In this document: positions 17,937 to 27,962 of the stretch, one piece after another | Numbering within the stretch: the first letter of the stretch is position 1 | How the letters are laid out: each line of letters starts with the position of its first letter | Assembly: GCF_049341065.1 (NCBI RefSeq) | Contig: NZ_JBMPIX010000017.1 | Span: 1-64,000 of the forward strand | DNA length: 64,000 bases | Reading direction: 5' to 3' | Source of the DNA: Pacificoceanicola sp049341065 | Lineage (GTDB): Bacteria > Pseudomonadota > Alphaproteobacteria > Rhodobacterales > Rhodobacteraceae | Made by a program: the position numbers and the translations under genes | The notes under the pieces: model-generated | Told to the model about the DNA's origin: nothing | Databases searched by the model: none | The model's input: only the letters and a program-made list of their open reading frames with translations

Positions 17937-17972
17937 GCAAAAGAAAACGGGCCGGGGAAGTCCCAGCCCGTT
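17937..17972 (-). terminator. Rho-independent terminator of ccoNOQP
   Basis: On the minus strand a GC stem (ACGGGCTGGGA / CCCCGGCCCGT) with a short loop is followed by TTTTCTTTT. It lies about 25 bases after the ccoP stop. Confidence 0.85.
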
Positions 17973-17995
17973 GCGCTATCGAAGGGACGATAGGT

Positions 17996-18877
17996 TTATT
18001 CGGAGGCTTCGCCGCCGCCCAATCCGTGGACATAGGTGGCCACGGCGCGGATCTCGGCCTCGGAAAGGCGTTCGTTCCAGTTGGGCATGACGCCGTATCG
18101 GGCGTTGGTCACCGTCTCCATGAGGGTGTTGTAGTCCCCGCCATAAAGCCAGATCGCGTCGGTCAGGTTCGGTGCGCCCTGAAAACGATCGCCTGTGCCG
18201 TCCTCTGCGTGGCAAGCGGCACAGTTGTCGGCAAAGACAACCGCACCAGCTTCGGCAGCGGCGGCATCCTGAGGCTCACCTCCTGACATTGTCATGACGT
18301 AGTTGACGACCTGCGAAATTTCTTCCTTGGTCAACAACTCGTCACGTCCAAAGGCCGGCATTTGCGAGAAGCGCGCGTCGGGATCCGTTTCATTGCGGAT
18401 ACCATGGGTGATCGTGGTGTGGATTTCCTCGATCGAACCGCCCCAAAGCCAGTCGTCATCCAGCAGGTTGGGATAGCCCTTGGCCCCTGCCGCGCCGGAC
18501 CCGTGGCACTGTGCGCACCAAGTCTTGAACACGGCGGACCCGGCGTTTTGAGCATAGCCGTTCAGCTCGGGATCGCCAGCGATCTCAGTCAGTTCGACCG
18601 AAGCCAGTTTGGCGTTGATCGGGGCGTTCTTGGCTTCGGCCGCGGCGATTTCTTCTGCGACTTGCCCACGGGTTGAAAACCCGAGCAGACCAGGGGTGGC
18701 TGCCTTGATGCCCGGCCAAGCGGGGTAGGCAATGGAATAGCCGATCCCCCAGACGATGCAGGCATAGAAGGTATACAGCCACCATTTGGGAAGTGGTTTG
18801 TTGTATTCCTGAATACCGTCCCAGCTATGGCCGGTCGTCTCATAGTCGAGATCGTCGTTCTTTTTGTTGTCACTCAT
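17996..18877 (-). CDS. ccoP: cbb3-type cytochrome c oxidase subunit III (CcoP)
   Basis: The 293-residue dihaem subunit has an N-terminal membrane helix (WWLYTFYACIVWGIGYSI) and two c-type haem motifs, WCAQCH (residues about 135-140) and NCAACH (about 220-225). PAFGRDELL follows the first, with a Met ligand in FSQMPAF. It carries electrons from soluble or membrane cytochromes c to CcoO and CcoN. It is the last gene of ccoNOQP. Confidence 0.97.
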   Translation of the reverse strand: MSDNKKNDDLDYETTGHSWDGIQEYNKPLPKWWLYTFYACIVWGIGYSIAYPAWPGIKAATPGLLGFSTRGQVAEEIAAAEAKNAPINAKLASVELTEIAGDPELNGYAQNAGSAVFKTWCAQCHGSGAAGAKGYPNLLDDDWLWGGSIEEIHTTITHGIRNETDPDARFSQMPAFGRDELLTKEEISQVVNYVMTMSGGEPQDAAAAEAGAVVFADNCAACHAEDGTGDRFQGAPNLTDAIWLYGGDYNTLMETVTNARYGVMPNWNERLSEAEIRAVATYVHGLGGGEASE

Positions 18878-18889
18878 GTCCCGGCCTCC

Positions 18890-19090
18890 TTAGTTCGCGG
18901 CGGGTTTGTCGGTCTGCGTGGGGGCAGGTCGATCATCGTGGCGGAAGGGAATGTTGGCCGTATCCTGATAGGTCGTGGACGATCCGGGCCGGAAGGCCCA
19001 GAACACGATCCCGGCAAAAAAGGCGAACATTGCCAGCAGTGCCCAGCTGTCTGCCAGCTGCCGAAGGAAAGAATAATGTTCCATATCCAT
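18890..19090 (-). CDS. ccoQ: cbb3-type oxidase subunit CcoQ
   Basis: The 66-residue protein has a single membrane helix (SWALLAMFAFFAGIVFWAFR) and a short polar C-terminal tail. Its position between ccoO and ccoP identifies it. In Rhodobacter sphaeroides CcoQ stabilises the oxidase and takes part in oxygen signalling to the PrrBA system. It is close behind ccoO, with a 5-base gap. Confidence 0.93.
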   Translation of the reverse strand: MDMEHYSFLRQLADSWALLAMFAFFAGIVFWAFRPGSSTTYQDTANIPFRHDDRPAPTQTDKPAAN

Positions 19091-19095
19091 CCCTC

Positions 19096-19824
19096 TCAGC
19101 GGCTTGCGTCGGGCGTGAAGGTCGAGAAATCGACCAGCGTGCCCAGCATTTGCAGGTAGGCGATCAGGGCGTCCATCTCGGAGACACCCGGCTGACCGTC
19201 GAAGTTGCGCACATTGACGTTTTCGCCATAGCGCTCGAGCAGCCCGTCATAGTCACTGTCGGGGTCTGCCTGAGCGGCGAAATCGGATTGTCCGGCTTCG
19301 ACCATCTCGTCCGAGTACGGCACACCGACGAAGGCGTTGGTCGCCATCAGATCGCCAATGTAGCGGCCATCGATCAGCTTGGCTTTGAGAAAGCCGTACT
19401 TGGGCATGACCGATTCAGGCACCACGGATTGCGGATCTGTCAGGTGGTCCACATGCCATTCGTCCGAGTAGCGATTGCCCACGCGGGCAAGGTCAGGCCC
19501 GGTCCGCTTGGAGCCCCACTGGAACGGGTGGTCGTACTGGCTTTCAGCAGCAAGGCTGTAGTGGCCATAGCGTTCGACTTCGTCCCGCATCGGGCGGATC
19601 ATCTGGCTGTGACAGACGTAGCAGCCTTCGCGGATGTAGACATCGCGCCCCGCCAGTTCCAGCGGAGTGTAGGGGCGCATACCTTCAACGTCCTCGATGG
19701 TATTGTCGAGGTAGAAGAGCGGCACGATCTGCACCAGTCCCCCAACGGTCACGGCAAGAAAGGCGAAGATTGCCAAAAGCGTGACGTTCTTTTCGAGGAC
19801 AGCGTGTTTTTCGAGAATTGCCAT
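19096..19824 (-). CDS. ccoO: cbb3-type cytochrome c oxidase subunit II (CcoO)
   Basis: The 242-residue monohaem subunit has an N-terminal anchor (NVTLLAIFAFLAVTVGGLV) and one haem c motif (EGCYVCHSQMIRP). A distal Met in MPKYGFL is the probable axial ligand. It passes electrons from CcoP to the low-spin haem b of CcoN. Length and motif order match the family. Confidence 0.97.
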   Translation of the reverse strand: MAILEKHAVLEKNVTLLAIFAFLAVTVGGLVQIVPLFYLDNTIEDVEGMRPYTPLELAGRDVYIREGCYVCHSQMIRPMRDEVERYGHYSLAAESQYDHPFQWGSKRTGPDLARVGNRYSDEWHVDHLTDPQSVVPESVMPKYGFLKAKLIDGRYIGDLMATNAFVGVPYSDEMVEAGQSDFAAQADPDSDYDGLLERYGENVNVRNFDGQPGVSEMDALIAYLQMLGTLVDFSTFTPDASR

Positions 19825-19839
19825 TGTGTCCGGTCCTCC

Positions 19840-21450
<1,611 letters not shown>

Positions 21451-21541
21451 TGTTCGTCCCTTCGTCTTCCCTGCACGATTCGGATACTTGGCAGGCTGTT
21501 TTAGACTGTGGGGGTTTTGAGGGGTTTAGGTAAAGGCGACC

Positions 21542-21555
21542 TTGATCTGCATCAA
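21542..21555 (-). promoter_or_regulatory. FNR box upstream of ccoNOQP
   Basis: TTGAT-CTGC-ATCAA is a perfect consensus dyad, centred about 98 bases before the ccoN start in the ccoN-usp divergent region. Confidence 0.92.
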
Positions 21556-21573
21556 TGGATGCCGCGATGCGGC

Positions 21574-21587
21574 TTGACGCGTGTCAA
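21574..21587 (+). promoter_or_regulatory. FNR box upstream of the universal stress gene
   Basis: TTGAC-GCGT-GTCAA is a full dyad, centred about 72 bases before the usp start. The two boxes in this divergent region are 32 bases apart centre to centre, so each promoter has its own site. Confidence 0.88.
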
Positions 21588-21652
21588 AGTGCGACGTTCT
21601 GTGCGCGGTTACTGTGCAATTAGTGAACCAGCTTTCTGACTGAGGAAACGCC

Positions 21653-22492
21653 ATGAGCTATAAATCGATTCTGACCGTTGTAACCGATCCGGACCTGGCC
21701 GAGAGCACAGTCGCACATGCTGCGGCCGTGGCCATCGGCGCGGATGCCCATCTTGATGTCATGTGCTTTGGCGTCGATCGCACGCAGACGGGGTATTATT
21801 ATGCAGGGGCCAATGCGATGGTCCTGCAGGAAACTCTGACCCGCGCCTCTGCCGAAGCCGAGGCGCTGGCCGAGCAGGTCCGCCATATCCTTGGCCGCTT
21901 TGAGGTACGTTGGGGAGTCGAGCATGGCGTGGCCCAACTGGCCGACATTGGCCGGCATGTTGCCTCGCGCGCACGGTTTTCGGACTTGGTGGTCTTGCCG
22001 AAACCCTATGGCAAGGATCACGGGGTCGAGCTTGAGCCGGTGATCGAGGGGTCGATGTTCGAAGGCCAGGTGCCCGTTGTTGTGGTGCCCGACGATGTGG
22101 AGCCGCCGACCCAGCCCAAGCGCGTTGTGATCGGCTGGAATGAAAGCGCCGAGGCGCTGCGCGCCGTTCGGGCGGCAATGCCGGTGCTCAAGGGGGCGGA
22201 CGCAGTGCATGTCGTGGTCATCGACCCGCCGCAGCATGGGCCGAACCGCTCGGATCCGGGCGGGATGTTGTCGCAGTACCTGGCCCGCCATGGCGTGAAG
22301 GCCGAGATCGACGTGCTGTCCAAAACGATGCCACGGGTGTCGGACGTGTTGATGCGCCATGTCAGCGATATCAACGCCGATCTGGTGGTGATGGGGGCTT
22401 ATGGACATTCGCGGTTCCGTGAAGCGATCCTTGGCGGAGCAACCCGGAACATGCTGGAGCAGGCGGCAGTGACGGTCTTTATGGCACACTGA
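21653..22492 (+). CDS. Universal stress protein, two-domain UspA family
   Basis: The 279-residue protein has two Usp domains (residues about 3-145 and 155-279). The second ends with the ATP-binding pattern MGAYGHSRFREAILGGATRNML. The first lacks a clear version of that motif. An FNR box lies upstream and cbb3 genes are divergent, so it is likely induced at low oxygen, as for Usp proteins next to cco/fnrL genes in relatives. The start has a GAGGAA ribosome binding site. A structured repeat follows 4 bases after the stop. Confidence 0.9.
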   Translation: MSYKSILTVVTDPDLAESTVAHAAAVAIGADAHLDVMCFGVDRTQTGYYYAGANAMVLQETLTRASAEAEALAEQVRHILGRFEVRWGVEHGVAQLADIGRHVASRARFSDLVVLPKPYGKDHGVELEPVIEGSMFEGQVPVVVVPDDVEPPTQPKRVVIGWNESAEALRAVRAAMPVLKGADAVHVVVIDPPQHGPNRSDPGGMLSQYLARHGVKAEIDVLSKTMPRVSDVLMRHVSDINADLVVMGAYGHSRFREAILGGATRNMLEQAAVTVFMAH

Positions 22493-22496
22493 TCCC

Positions 22497-22550
22497 GGGA
22501 CGGGGCGGCGCTCGCTCTTTCAGAGCCTCGCCCCACCCACCGTCCCGCAG
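22497..22550 (+). repeat. Structured intergenic repeat, copy 1
   Basis: The element is bounded by GGGACGG / CCGTCCC (22497-22503 and 22540-22546) and has an inner perfect hairpin GCTCT-TTC-AGAGC (22514-22526). It begins 4 bases after the usp stop. A near-identical copy follows hemN at 25201-25256. Confidence 0.8.
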
Positions 22551-22641
22551 CAGCCCACTCGTTGTGGGGGCGCCCGGGATGGATTTTCTTGTAGCAATTC
22601 GGCGATCTGGTAGCCTGTTGCCACGCTACAGGAGAATTCGC

Positions 22642-22992
22642 ATGACCTATGTTTCTGGTTTTCTTGCCCCGGTGCCCGAGGGCAAGAAAGACGTCTATAT
22701 CGAAAAGGCGAAGGCTGGCTGGCCCTTGTTCAAGGAATACGGTGCCACCAGCATGGTTGAGACATGGGAGGAAGACGTGCCGGATGGCAAACTTACGTCC
22801 TTCCCCTTGGCCGTTAAAAGGGAGCCGGGGGAAAAGATCGTGTTTTCCTGGATCACCTGGCCGGACAAGGCCACCTGTGACGCTTGCTGGGCCTCAATGG
22901 AAACAGATCCGCGCTGGCAGGTTATGATGGACATGCCCTTCGACGGGAAACGCATGGTTTTCGGTGGGTTTGAGCAGATCGTAAGTCTTTGA
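22642..22992 (+). CDS. DUF1428 family protein (YbaA-like)
   Basis: The 116-residue protein opens MTYVSGFLAPVPEGKKDVYI and contains GATSMVETWEEDVPDGKLTSF and KEIVFSW-like strands. This is the DUF1428 pattern, with a dimeric alpha/beta-barrel (ferredoxin-like) fold. The function is unknown. AGGAGA before the ATG supports this start over an upstream in-frame one. It stands alone between usp and fnrL. Confidence 0.85.
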   Translation: MTYVSGFLAPVPEGKKDVYIEKAKAGWPLFKEYGATSMVETWEEDVPDGKLTSFPLAVKREPGEKIVFSWITWPDKATCDACWASMETDPRWQVMMDMPFDGKRMVFGGFEQIVSL

Positions 22993-23034
22993 AGCTGCGC
23001 GGGCGGGGTCTACAGCCCGCCTAGCTATCCAGCA

Positions 23035-23781
23035 TCAGGCAAAGATGCCGCCGTCCGCATCATCACCTGCTTCGTCCAGAAGGCGGCCCATGTCCGGAAT
23101 GGTGACATGTCGTTTACCTTCAAGGTGGATAACGCCGTCCTTTTTCAGGGCGGAAATCTGACGGCTGACGGTTTCCAAGGTCAGACCGAGGTAGTCGGCC
23201 ATGGCTTCGCGCGTTAGCGGAAGGTCGAAGACCAGCGGCCCGTCCGAGCCTTTGAGCTTGAGCGTCGCATCGCGCCGCGCAATGATCGAGAGCAGCGACG
23301 CGATCTTTTCGCGGGCGGTTTTGCGGCCCAGCACCAGCATCCATTCGCGTGCGGCATCAAGTTCGTCCAGCGTCATTTCCAGCAGGCGCTGGGCGATGTG
23401 GGGCGTGCGGCCCATCATGTCTTCGAAGGGCGATTTGCGGAAGCAGCACATGACCAGATCGGTCGTCGCCACAACGTCATAGGCCGCAGTGTCGCGACCG
23501 GGGCGGCCGACGAAATCCGATGGCAGCAAAAGCCCGACCATCTGTGTACGGCCGTCCTCCATTGCCTGGGTCAGGGTCGCGATCCCGGAAACCACGGAGC
23601 CGACAAAATCCATGCGGTCACCAGACCAGATCACCGTCTGACCTGCTTCGAACTTGCGATAATACTTGATCTCTTCAAGCCGCTCGAGTTCATCGCTTTC
23701 ACAGCGTGCGCAGACGGCCCGATGGCGGATCGGGCAGCTTTCGCATTGCTGCGAGATGGCAAGACTACGTTCATTCAGCAT
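23035..23781 (-). CDS. fnrL: Oxygen-sensing Crp/Fnr regulator FnrL
   Basis: From the ATG at 23781 the protein has 248 residues. N-terminal Cys13, Cys16 and Cys24, plus a central CC pair at 112-113, are placed as the [4Fe-4S] ligands of FnrL. A cNMP-like beta-roll and dimer helix follow, and a C-terminal helix-turn-helix (LTREAMADYLGLTLETVSRQISALKKDG) carries the E-SR recognition residues for TTGAT half sites. An upstream in-frame TTG at 23808 lies in an FNR box and is rejected as the start. The box suggests autoregulation. It probably controls cco, usp, hemN and the candidate RNA here. Confidence 0.96.
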   Translation of the reverse strand: MLNERSLAISQQCESCPIRHRAVCARCESDELERLEEIKYYRKFEAGQTVIWSGDRMDFVGSVVSGIATLTQAMEDGRTQMVGLLLPSDFVGRPGRDTAAYDVVATTDLVMCCFRKSPFEDMMGRTPHIAQRLLEMTLDELDAAREWMLVLGRKTAREKIASLLSIIARRDATLKLKGSDGPLVFDLPLTREAMADYLGLTLETVSRQISALKKDGVIHLEGKRHVTIPDMGRLLDEAGDDADGGIFA

Positions 23782-23794
23782 CGGTCTACTCTTG

Positions 23795-23808
23795 TTGATC
23801 TGAGTCAA
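23795..23808. promoter_or_regulatory. FNR box in the fnrL-hemN divergent region
   Basis: TTGAT-CTGA-GTCAA is a full dyad 14 bases before the fnrL ATG and centred 42 bases before the hemN ATG. It sits where it could repress fnrL while acting on hemN. Confidence 0.88.
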
Positions 23809-23843
23809 GGTCGTGCTCCCCCGATGTAAATAACCCTACGCGG

Positions 23844-25199
23844 ATGGACACGCGAACACAACTCGCCCGGCTGGGCCTTTTCGACGCAAAAGTACCACGG
23901 TACACCTCTTATCCCACCGCGCCTCATTTTGCCGGGGACGTCGGGCCTGCCCGATTCGCCCAGTGGATTGAAGCACTTCCTGAAGATGGGGATATATCTT
24001 TATATTTGCATGTACCTTTTTGCCGCAGGCTGTGCTGGTTCTGTGCCTGCCGCACGCAAGGGACCTCCACACTGAGTCCGGTCGAGGCTTATGTCGAGAC
24101 TTTGAAGGCAGAACTGGCCTTGTTGCGTCGCCATTTGCCCAAGGGTGTCAAACTGTCGCGGCTGCATTGGGGCGGGGGGACGCCAACGCTTTTGACGCCC
24201 GACATGATGAAGGGCCTGATCGCCGAGATTCGCGCCACGGCAGATTTTGCCGAGAACGCTGAATTCTCGGTCGAGATCGACCCGAACGAGGTGGACGGCG
24301 CGCGTCTGGATGTCTTGGCCGCAGGCGGAATGAACCGAGCTTCTATCGGGGTGCAGGATTTCGATCCCGAAATTCAAGAAACCATCGGACGACCCCAAGG
24401 GTATGAGATCACGCGCAAGGCTGTGGACCTGATCCGCGAGCGCGGCGTGGCAAGCCTGAACGCCGATATCCTGTTTGGACTGCCGCATCAGTCGCAGGCG
24501 CGGATCACGGAAACGGTGCAAAAACTGCTGAGCTTCAGTCCGGACCGTGTGGCGCTTTATGGCTATGCGCATGTGCCATGGATGGCAAAGCGGCAGCAGA
24601 TGATCCCCTCGGACGCCTTGCCGACGCCAACAGAACGGTTGGACCTGTTCGAGACAGCTCAGCGGCTGTTTCTTTGGGATGGCTATGAAGAGATCGGCAT
24701 CGACCATTTTGCGCAGCCTTCGGACGGGTTGGCGATTGCCAGGAAAACGGGGCGGCTGCGACGCAATTTCCAAGGCTATACCGACGACAGGGCCACGGCG
24801 CTGATCGGTATCGGCGCTTCGTCGATTTCGCGTTTTCCGCAAGGCTTCGCGCAGAACGCCTCGGGGACTTCGGCGCATACCTCTGCGATCCGCGACGGGC
24901 AGTTTTCGACGGCCCGGGGGCATGTGTTCAAAGGCGAGGACCTGTTGCGCAGCCGTTTGATCGAAATGGTCATGTGCGATTTTCGGATCAACGCGGATGA
25001 GATCCTGCGGGATTTCGACATTTCGCGCGAGGCATTGTTCGCATTGCTCAAGGCTGCCAACGCGAGGTTTGATCACTTGCTGGAGATCACCGACGAGGGG
25101 CTGTTCATCCCGCACAAGGTGCGCCCGCTGACACGTATCGTGGCGCGGTCCTTTGACGCTTATGATCTGAGCAAGGCGGGCCACAGTTCGGCCATCTGA
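23844..25199 (+). CDS. hemN: Oxygen-independent coproporphyrinogen III oxidase
   Basis: The 451-residue radical SAM enzyme has the cluster motif CRRLCWFCAC (Cys60, Cys64, Cys67 and Cys69). The HemN block LHWGGGTPTLLTP, a conserved EIDPNEVD and the C-terminal HemN domain with GIGASSISRFPQGF follow. It decarboxylates coproporphyrinogen III without oxygen, keeping haem synthesis going when oxygen is scarce. In Rhodobacter sphaeroides the corresponding hemZ also lies beside fnrL. There is no strong ribosome binding site at its ATG. A structured repeat starts directly after the stop. Confidence 0.95.
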   Translation: MDTRTQLARLGLFDAKVPRYTSYPTAPHFAGDVGPARFAQWIEALPEDGDISLYLHVPFCRRLCWFCACRTQGTSTLSPVEAYVETLKAELALLRRHLPKGVKLSRLHWGGGTPTLLTPDMMKGLIAEIRATADFAENAEFSVEIDPNEVDGARLDVLAAGGMNRASIGVQDFDPEIQETIGRPQGYEITRKAVDLIRERGVASLNADILFGLPHQSQARITETVQKLLSFSPDRVALYGYAHVPWMAKRQQMIPSDALPTPTERLDLFETAQRLFLWDGYEEIGIDHFAQPSDGLAIARKTGRLRRNFQGYTDDRATALIGIGASSISRFPQGFAQNASGTSAHTSAIRDGQFSTARGHVFKGEDLLRSRLIEMVMCDFRINADEILRDFDISREALFALLKAANARFDHLLEITDEGLFIPHKVRPLTRIVARSFDAYDLSKAGHSSAI

Positions 25200-25200
25200 C

Positions 25201-25256
25201 GGGACGGAATGCGGCGCTCGCTCTTTCAGAGCGTCGCCCCGCCCACCGTCCCGCAG
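25201..25256 (+). repeat. Structured intergenic repeat, copy 2
   Basis: The same element as at 22497-22550: GGGACGG at 25201-25207, the GCTCT-TTC-AGAGC hairpin at 25220-25232, and CCGTCCC at 25246-25252. It begins 1 base after the hemN stop, between convergent hemN and yejF. Confidence 0.8.
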
Positions 25257-25263
25257 CGATTGA

Positions 25264-26856
25264 CTAAACGGCGATCTCGAAAGCGGCCGAAAGCAGGGTC
25301 TTGGTGTAGTCCGTCTGCGGCGCGTCAAAGATATCCTGCGCGTTGCCGTATTCGATCACATCGCCTTGTTTCATCACGATGACCTTGTGGCTCATGGCGC
25401 GGACGACTTTCAGATCGTGGCTGATGAAGAGATAGGCGAGGTTGTACTTGCGCTGCAGTGCACGCAGCAGATCGACGATCTGCACCTGAACGGTCATGTC
25501 CAAGGCGCTGGTGGGTTCGTCCAGAACCACGAGGCGTGGGCGCAAGACCATGGCGCGGGCGATGGCGATGCGTTGCCGCTGTCCGCCGGAAAATTCATGT
25601 GGATAGCGGTGCATGGTACCCGGGTCGAGGCCGACTTCCTGCATGACTTCGGTCACCGCTTCTCGATGTGGGCGCCCGTCGGGCGATCCGTGAACGCCCA
25701 GCCCCTCGGCGATGATCTGTTCGCAGGTCATGCGAGGAGAGAGGCTGCCGAAAGGGTCCTGAAACACGATCTGCATTTCCGAACGCAAACGGCGCAGGTC
25801 CTTGGTGGACCAGCTGCGTACATCCTGCCCGCGATAGGTAATCCCGCCCTCGGACTGGATCAGGCGCATGATGGCCAGCGCCAGTGTCGTCTTGCCCGAG
25901 CCGCTTTCGCCCACGATGCCTATGGTTTCCCCAGCGCGAACCGCAATCGACGCATCGTTGACGGCCTTCACATATCCGACGGTTTTCTTCAGGAGGCCTT
26001 GGTGGATCGGAAACCAGATCTTCAAATGCTCCGTGCTGGCAATTTCTTCGGCATCATCTTCGACGGGATCCGGCAGCCCGGTGCTTTCGGCGGACAGCAG
26101 CATCTGGGTGTACGGGTGCCGGGGGTTGTCAAAAATTTCGGCCGTTGCCCCTTGTTCAACGATTTCGCCGTTTTTCATCACACAGACCCGGTCGGCAAAT
26201 TTCCGCACGATGGTCAGATCGTGGGTGATGAACAACATGCTCATGTCTTCGGCCTGCTTCAAATCCGCCAAAAGCTGAAGGATCTGCGCCTGAATGGTCA
26301 CGTCCAACGCGGTTGTTGGTTCATCAGCGATCAGCAGGTCAGGTCCGTTTGCCAAGGCCATGGCGATCATGACGCGCTGGCGCTGGCCACCCGAAAGCTG
26401 GTGCGGATAGGATGTAAGGCGCGTTTCCGGGTCGCGAATGCCGACCCTGTTGAGCAGGTCGAGAATGCGAGCGCGCGCTGCGTCGCCGACCAGCCCCTGA
26501 TGCAGGGCAAGGCTTTCGCCCAGTTGTTTTTCCAAGGTGTGCAGAGGGTTGAGTGATGTCATCGGCTCTTGGAAGATAAAGCTGATGTCGTTCCCGCGCA
26601 CCTTGCGCAGCAGTTTTTCCTGAGCGCCGATCATCTGCTGGCCCTCGTAGAGGACAGAGCCCTGAACCTCGGCGGAATCGCCCAAAAGCGAGACGGTTGA
26701 CAGTGCGGTCACGGATTTCCCTGACCCGCTTTCCCCCACCAGAGCCACGGTTTCACCGCGCCCAACGGTGAACGACACGCCTTTGACCGCCATATTGCTT
26801 TGGCCGTCCTGACGGAACGACACCTTCAGGTCCTTCACTTCGAGGATATTGCTCAT
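25264..26856 (-). CDS. yejF: ABC transporter, fused ATP-binding protein YejF
   Basis: The 530-residue protein contains two full nucleotide-binding domains. Walker A motifs are GESGSGKSVTALS and GESGSGKTTLALA, ABC signatures LSGGQRQR and FSGGQRQR, and Walker B motifs LLIADEPTTALD and LVVLDEPTSALD. It has the oligopeptide/microcin C importer type. It powers the YejABEF importer together with permeases YejB and YejE. Its start overlaps the end of yejE by 4 bases (ATGA). Confidence 0.94.
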   Translation of the reverse strand: MSNILEVKDLKVSFRQDGQSNMAVKGVSFTVGRGETVALVGESGSGKSVTALSTVSLLGDSAEVQGSVLYEGQQMIGAQEKLLRKVRGNDISFIFQEPMTSLNPLHTLEKQLGESLALHQGLVGDAARARILDLLNRVGIRDPETRLTSYPHQLSGGQRQRVMIAMALANGPDLLIADEPTTALDVTIQAQILQLLADLKQAEDMSMLFITHDLTIVRKFADRVCVMKNGEIVEQGATAEIFDNPRHPYTQMLLSAESTGLPDPVEDDAEEIASTEHLKIWFPIHQGLLKKTVGYVKAVNDASIAVRAGETIGIVGESGSGKTTLALAIMRLIQSEGGITYRGQDVRSWSTKDLRRLRSEMQIVFQDPFGSLSPRMTCEQIIAEGLGVHGSPDGRPHREAVTEVMQEVGLDPGTMHRYPHEFSGGQRQRIAIARAMVLRPRLVVLDEPTSALDMTVQVQIVDLLRALQRKYNLAYLFISHDLKVVRAMSHKVIVMKQGDVIEYGNAQDIFDAPQTDYTKTLLSAAFEIAV

Positions 26857-27959
26857 GAGAAGGTTTTCCTTGGGTCGAAAGCATCGCGCACGCCTTCGAA
26901 GATGAAGACCAGCAAGGACAGCATCAGGGCAAAGACGGTGAAGGCGGTGAAGGCCAGCCAGGGCGCTTGCAGGTTCTGTTTGGCTTGCAGCGTCAGCTCG
27001 CCCAGCGAGGGTGCCGAAGAGGGCAGGCCGAAGCCGAGAAAATCAAGCCCGGCCAATGTGCTGATCGTTCCGGTAACGATAAAGGGGGCCATGGTCAGCG
27101 TTGCGACCATGGCGTTGGGCAGCATGTGGCGGAACATGATTTTCCAGTTGGAGACACCCAGCGCCTTGGCGGCGCGCACGTATTCAAGGTTGCGCGCGCG
27201 CAGGAATTCGGCCCGCACCACGCCGACAAGCGAGGTCCAGCCAAAGAGAATCATAAGAACCACCAGCAGCCAGAAACTTCGCCCGAGGATCGCGAACAGG
27301 ATGATGATCACGTAGATTGACGGCGTCGCACCCCAAATCTCGATTAGGCGTTGAAAGATCAGATCAAGCCAACCGCCGAAATAGCCTTGAAGGGCGCCGG
27401 CGATGATACCGACAAGACTGGCGCAGAGGGTGACGATCAAGGTAAATAGGATCGACAGGCGGAAGCCATAGATCACCCGGGCCAGCACATCGCGCTTTGT
27501 ATCGTCGGTGCCCAGCCAGTTCTGGCTGTTCGGGGGCAGGGGGGCGGCGCCGGGACGATCCACTGGGGTGTTGAAACTGTAGGGGATCACCGGCCACAGC
27601 ATCCAGCCCTTCTGGAAATCGCCCTCAAGGGTATCGCCGTTGTCCACCGCCTCCATCAGGCCTTCGGGATCGTCAAAGCAGTCTTCGATCCCGCCGGTGC
27701 GGATCAGGCATTTCACCTCGGGGTCGCGATAGGCGGCCTCGGTCTTGAAGTCGCCGCCAAACTCGGTCTCGGGGTAGAAGTTGTAGATCGGGGTGTAATA
27801 GTCGCCGCGGTAGTTCACGAGGATGGGTTTGTCGTTCGCCAGAAACTCGGCAAAAAGCGAGAGGACAAAGAAGACAAGGAAGATCCAGAGCGACCAGAAG
27901 GCGCGGCGATTGCGTTTGAAGTTGCGCCAACGGCGTTGGTTCAGCGGGGACAGGGCCAT
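26853..27959 (-). CDS. yejE: ABC transporter permease YejE
   Basis: The 368-residue inner-membrane protein has an N-terminal helix (FWSLWIFLVFFVLSLFAEF) and then a YejE-specific periplasmic insert with Cys-containing VKCLIRTGGIEDCFDD. Five membrane helices and the EAA loop (EYVRAAKALGVSNWKIMFRH) follow. It pairs with YejB in the peptide importer; the gap to yejB is 3 bases. Confidence 0.94.
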   Translation of the reverse strand: MALSPLNQRRWRNFKRNRRAFWSLWIFLVFFVLSLFAEFLANDKPILVNYRGDYYTPIYNFYPETEFGGDFKTEAAYRDPEVKCLIRTGGIEDCFDDPEGLMEAVDNGDTLEGDFQKGWMLWPVIPYSFNTPVDRPGAAPLPPNSQNWLGTDDTKRDVLARVIYGFRLSILFTLIVTLCASLVGIIAGALQGYFGGWLDLIFQRLIEIWGATPSIYVIIILFAILGRSFWLLVVLMILFGWTSLVGVVRAEFLRARNLEYVRAAKALGVSNWKIMFRHMLPNAMVATLTMAPFIVTGTISTLAGLDFLGFGLPSSAPSLGELTLQAKQNLQAPWLAFTAFTVFALMLSLLVFIFEGVRDAFDPRKTFS

Positions 27960-27962
27960 GGC

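Larger units (their letters stand above)
17495..17995. other. Non-coding interval rich in hairpins between the small-protein gene and ccoP
   Basis: About 500 bases without a supported protein gene. It holds a small inverted repeat (17565-17582), a 15-bp perfect stem (17627-17676) and two CCUCC-containing hairpins on the minus strand (17680-17727). An FNR box (17767-17780), an AT-rich stretch (17800-17835), a 9-bp inverted repeat with a 40-base gap (17840-17897) and the ccoNOQP terminator (17937-17972) follow. Confidence 0.7.

Noticed and set aside
23782..23808. TTG start of FnrL nine codons upstream
   Set aside because: It lies within the FNR box, and the ATG at 23781 places the cluster cysteines as in known FnrL.
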